From Enoplosus armatus (Eukaryota; Chordata; Actinopteri; Centrarchiformes; Enoplosidae): 64,000 bases of DNA. The notes under the pieces were generated by a model. That model was given only the letters and a program-made list of their open reading frames with translations, did no database searches and had not been told where the DNA came from. The DNA lies in assembly GCF_043641665.1 (NCBI RefSeq), contig NC_092193.1, positions 8,158,001 to 8,222,000 of the forward strand, read 5' to 3'. Positions 62,001-64,000 of this stretch are shown piece by piece. Each line of letters begins with the position of its first letter. Position 1 is the first letter of the stretch. A program made the position numbers and the translations under genes.

Positions 62001-64000
62001 GGAACACATTTTGCTCTCCAAGCATGAAAACTAATGGAGCCATGCAGTAGTTCAGGCAGGGACTGAAGTCATATTATACTCCCATGTTCCATACACCATC
62101 CAGTCACATACAAAAATGTCCTCTGTCTGACACTAGGCAGCCCATATTAACAATTTATTAACAATGCTGAGTAATGCATCCTTGCTGCTTCCAGCAAATG
62201 TAACTCCCTCTACCTTCCTAGCTGCCTCTATTTAGATTTATGTGAATGTTAATTAAAATGTTGTTTCAGGCTCTGTCAGGGGGGTGCCCGGGGTTCATTC
62301 AAGGACAGAAACTAAAGTATGGATAAGATATGGTTGCGGTACAGTTAGTGTGGTTGAGGTTAGGTGACTAAAATTATGCTTAGGGTTGAAAAAAACCCAA
62401 CAGCAATTGTTGGTCTGTGACAGAGCGCTAACTCTGGTCTCCTGTATGAAAGTCAGATGCACTACAGGTCCATCCACCACCCGGATTTTTTACACCTGTG
62501 CACCATGTTCTCACATATGGACTCAAACACTGAAGATGCAAACAGGATGCAATTTATTGTAAATTGAGGAAATACACTTCTACTCAAAGACTCAGAGGGC
62601 ACTCAGTTGTGAGACATAGGGAAGTCAAGAAAGGTTCAACTTTATGGATATGTCCTCTGACCTGTGAGACCAACAAGTCATTTTAATTCCCTTATGAACC
62701 TGAAGCACATATTTGTTAGCTTCTCCACTCAACTACATAAAAGGATTAAAAACAAAATGGAGAAAAGCAGATTGTTGAAGGCAACAACATCCCTTGAATA
62801 AGAAAAACTATGCATGGAAACACATATACTTGGTTGTGTGCCAGTATAGTGGCAAAATAACTGCCCAGTCAGAACTGAGTAAGTAAATTATGTACATGCT
62901 CATGAGAAACAAAAGTGTGTGAACACACCGTTACTGTTCGTCTCAGTACATAAACTACATGTTACTTCCTGCATTGGTGCCCAACGTTGCCTGACAGAAT
63001 TGTCCAGAATGAATATAATTCATAGGGTTACTGGGCTGAGGACGAAATAAAAGACTGAAAAACAAAACTTGCCACAGCGCCGTTTTCCCTCTGAAATACT
63101 TTTTTCCAGTCATAATTGTTTCCATTCTGATTTTGTTCAAACTCTTATGATATTTTATGATCAGTCTCATGTTTAGCTGCAAGTACAGTTATAACCCAGT
63201 TGAAGACATGCTGACTTGCACTAAGTTTCCACTGTGTGAACATGTGCCTCTTCTGACTGCAAAGACGTGCTGCAGCAGACCTCTTATTCTTATCACTGTC
63301 TGCATTTGAGTCATTATCAGCTGTACTTAGCTGATTGTTAAACAAAGGACTGCTCTTCAGTGAAGCGGTGTGTTCAACCGACCTGTAGCTGACCTACGCC
63401 TGCTCCCCCCAATAACACTCTCAGCAGAGATCCTCATGGCATGCTTTATACCAGCCCCTGCCGGGATGCAGTGATTTGTGCCGTGTCCGGGATGCATTCC
63501 CGCCTGCCTGTCATTAGTCAATCCAGGATTGACCCATCATCCCTTTGACCAGTTGCAGACAGCTCCTGCAGACTTCGCAGGTCTGAGATAAGATCAACAA
63601 CAAGTCAAACCAGCAGTGCGCTGTGTTGTTTCATCTGTCTCTCCTTTTGTTACCTTGTTGTTAACTTTTTTCTACTTCTTTGTAAACCTTCAGTGTTTTC
63701 TCCCTCTCTCCTCCTCTGACTCACTCCACTCTTTATTGAAAACATGAGCGAGTAATCTTTCATTAGGACAACAGAACACAAACTGCATGCATGCACGCCC
63801 TGGAGGGGGTTGTAAGTAACAGGCAGGCATTCTGAAAACATTCTTTTCTGGTAATAAAGTCCCCGTAAATTAAAACCACTTGCTGTTTTGCTCCCAAAAA
63901 TAAGTCGGGCAAGGAATGCGGGTCCTCAGCTGAAAATAAAACTGTTGACAAATGTTTCCCCCTTGAATCGGAAAAAAATAAAGCATATTAATAAACAACC

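Larger units (their letters stand above)
49617..64000. other. gene-poor segment, probable colec12 intron 1
   Basis: No exon with recognisable protein similarity was found on either strand. Open frames here (for example 50771-51037, 55820-56161 and 56204-56467) have no family motifs and no splice support. The region holds dispersed repeats (51488-51795, 53585-53700, 54650-55215), a C run at 51037-51051 and a (CA)n at 55991-56009. It is intron only if colec12 exon 1 lies beyond the window. Confidence 0.55.

Noticed and set aside
1..64000. CRISPR array, phage, operon or other prokaryotic system
   Set aside because: There are no regularly spaced direct repeats or dense co-directional ORFs; all real genes are spliced vertebrate genes.

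Overview
The window is vertebrate nuclear DNA, almost certainly from a ray-finned (teleost, probably percomorph-type) fish. The reasons are multi-exon genes with GT-AG introns, proteins that align with human STAM, TMEM236, COLEC12 and CACNB2, very many (CA)n/(GT)n microsatellites, and short dispersed repeats of kinds I recognise from fish genomes. There is no bacterial-style gene organisation, CRISPR array, rRNA or convincing tRNA gene. Most open reading frames over 60 codons here are chance frames, antisense shadows or translated microsatellites.

All recognised genes lie on the minus strand, so transcription runs from high to low coordinates. From right to left they are: (1) colec12, a scavenger receptor / C-type lectin, about 43.2-49.6 kb, complete except for its first coding exon, which I could not find and which probably lies beyond position 64000; (2) stam, the ESCRT-0 adaptor, 34.2-41.1 kb, complete with 14 coding exons (521 aa); (3) tmem236, a multi-pass membrane protein, 26.6-29.9 kb, complete with 4 coding exons (361 aa); (4) the 5' part of a voltage-gated calcium channel beta subunit gene, best match cacnb2, with two alternative first coding exons (22.85 and 17.77 kb) and one internal exon (2.2 kb). 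The rest of cacnb2 lies left of position 1. Exon phases join without a break in every gene, and the colec12 lengths also fit if the usual 58-base first exon is assumed.

The order colec12 - stam - tmem236 - cacnb2 partly matches human 10p12 (STAM-TMEM236-MRC1-SLC39A12-CACNB2, all on one strand), but no MRC1 or SLC39A12 exon was seen between tmem236 and cacnb2. Human COLEC12 is on chromosome 18, so its position beside stam is a different linkage.

The non-coding remainder is: large cacnb2 introns (1-22.8 kb) with microsatellites, MITE-like elements, a CpG-dense block near 14 kb and stretches that look like conserved non-coding DNA; the stam 3' flank (30.2-34.1 kb) with a (GT)n tract of about 80 bases; and a gene-poor 49.6-64 kb segment that is probably colec12 intron 1.

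I found no new enzymatic or defence system. The most interesting points are the cacnb2 5' exon set (a palmitoylation-type first exon, an unfamiliar second first exon, and a shortened exon 2 without the usual conserved serine-rich segment), the long proline-rich linker and 20-base terminal coding exon of colec12, and a near-perfect 54-base palindrome between stam and tmem236.
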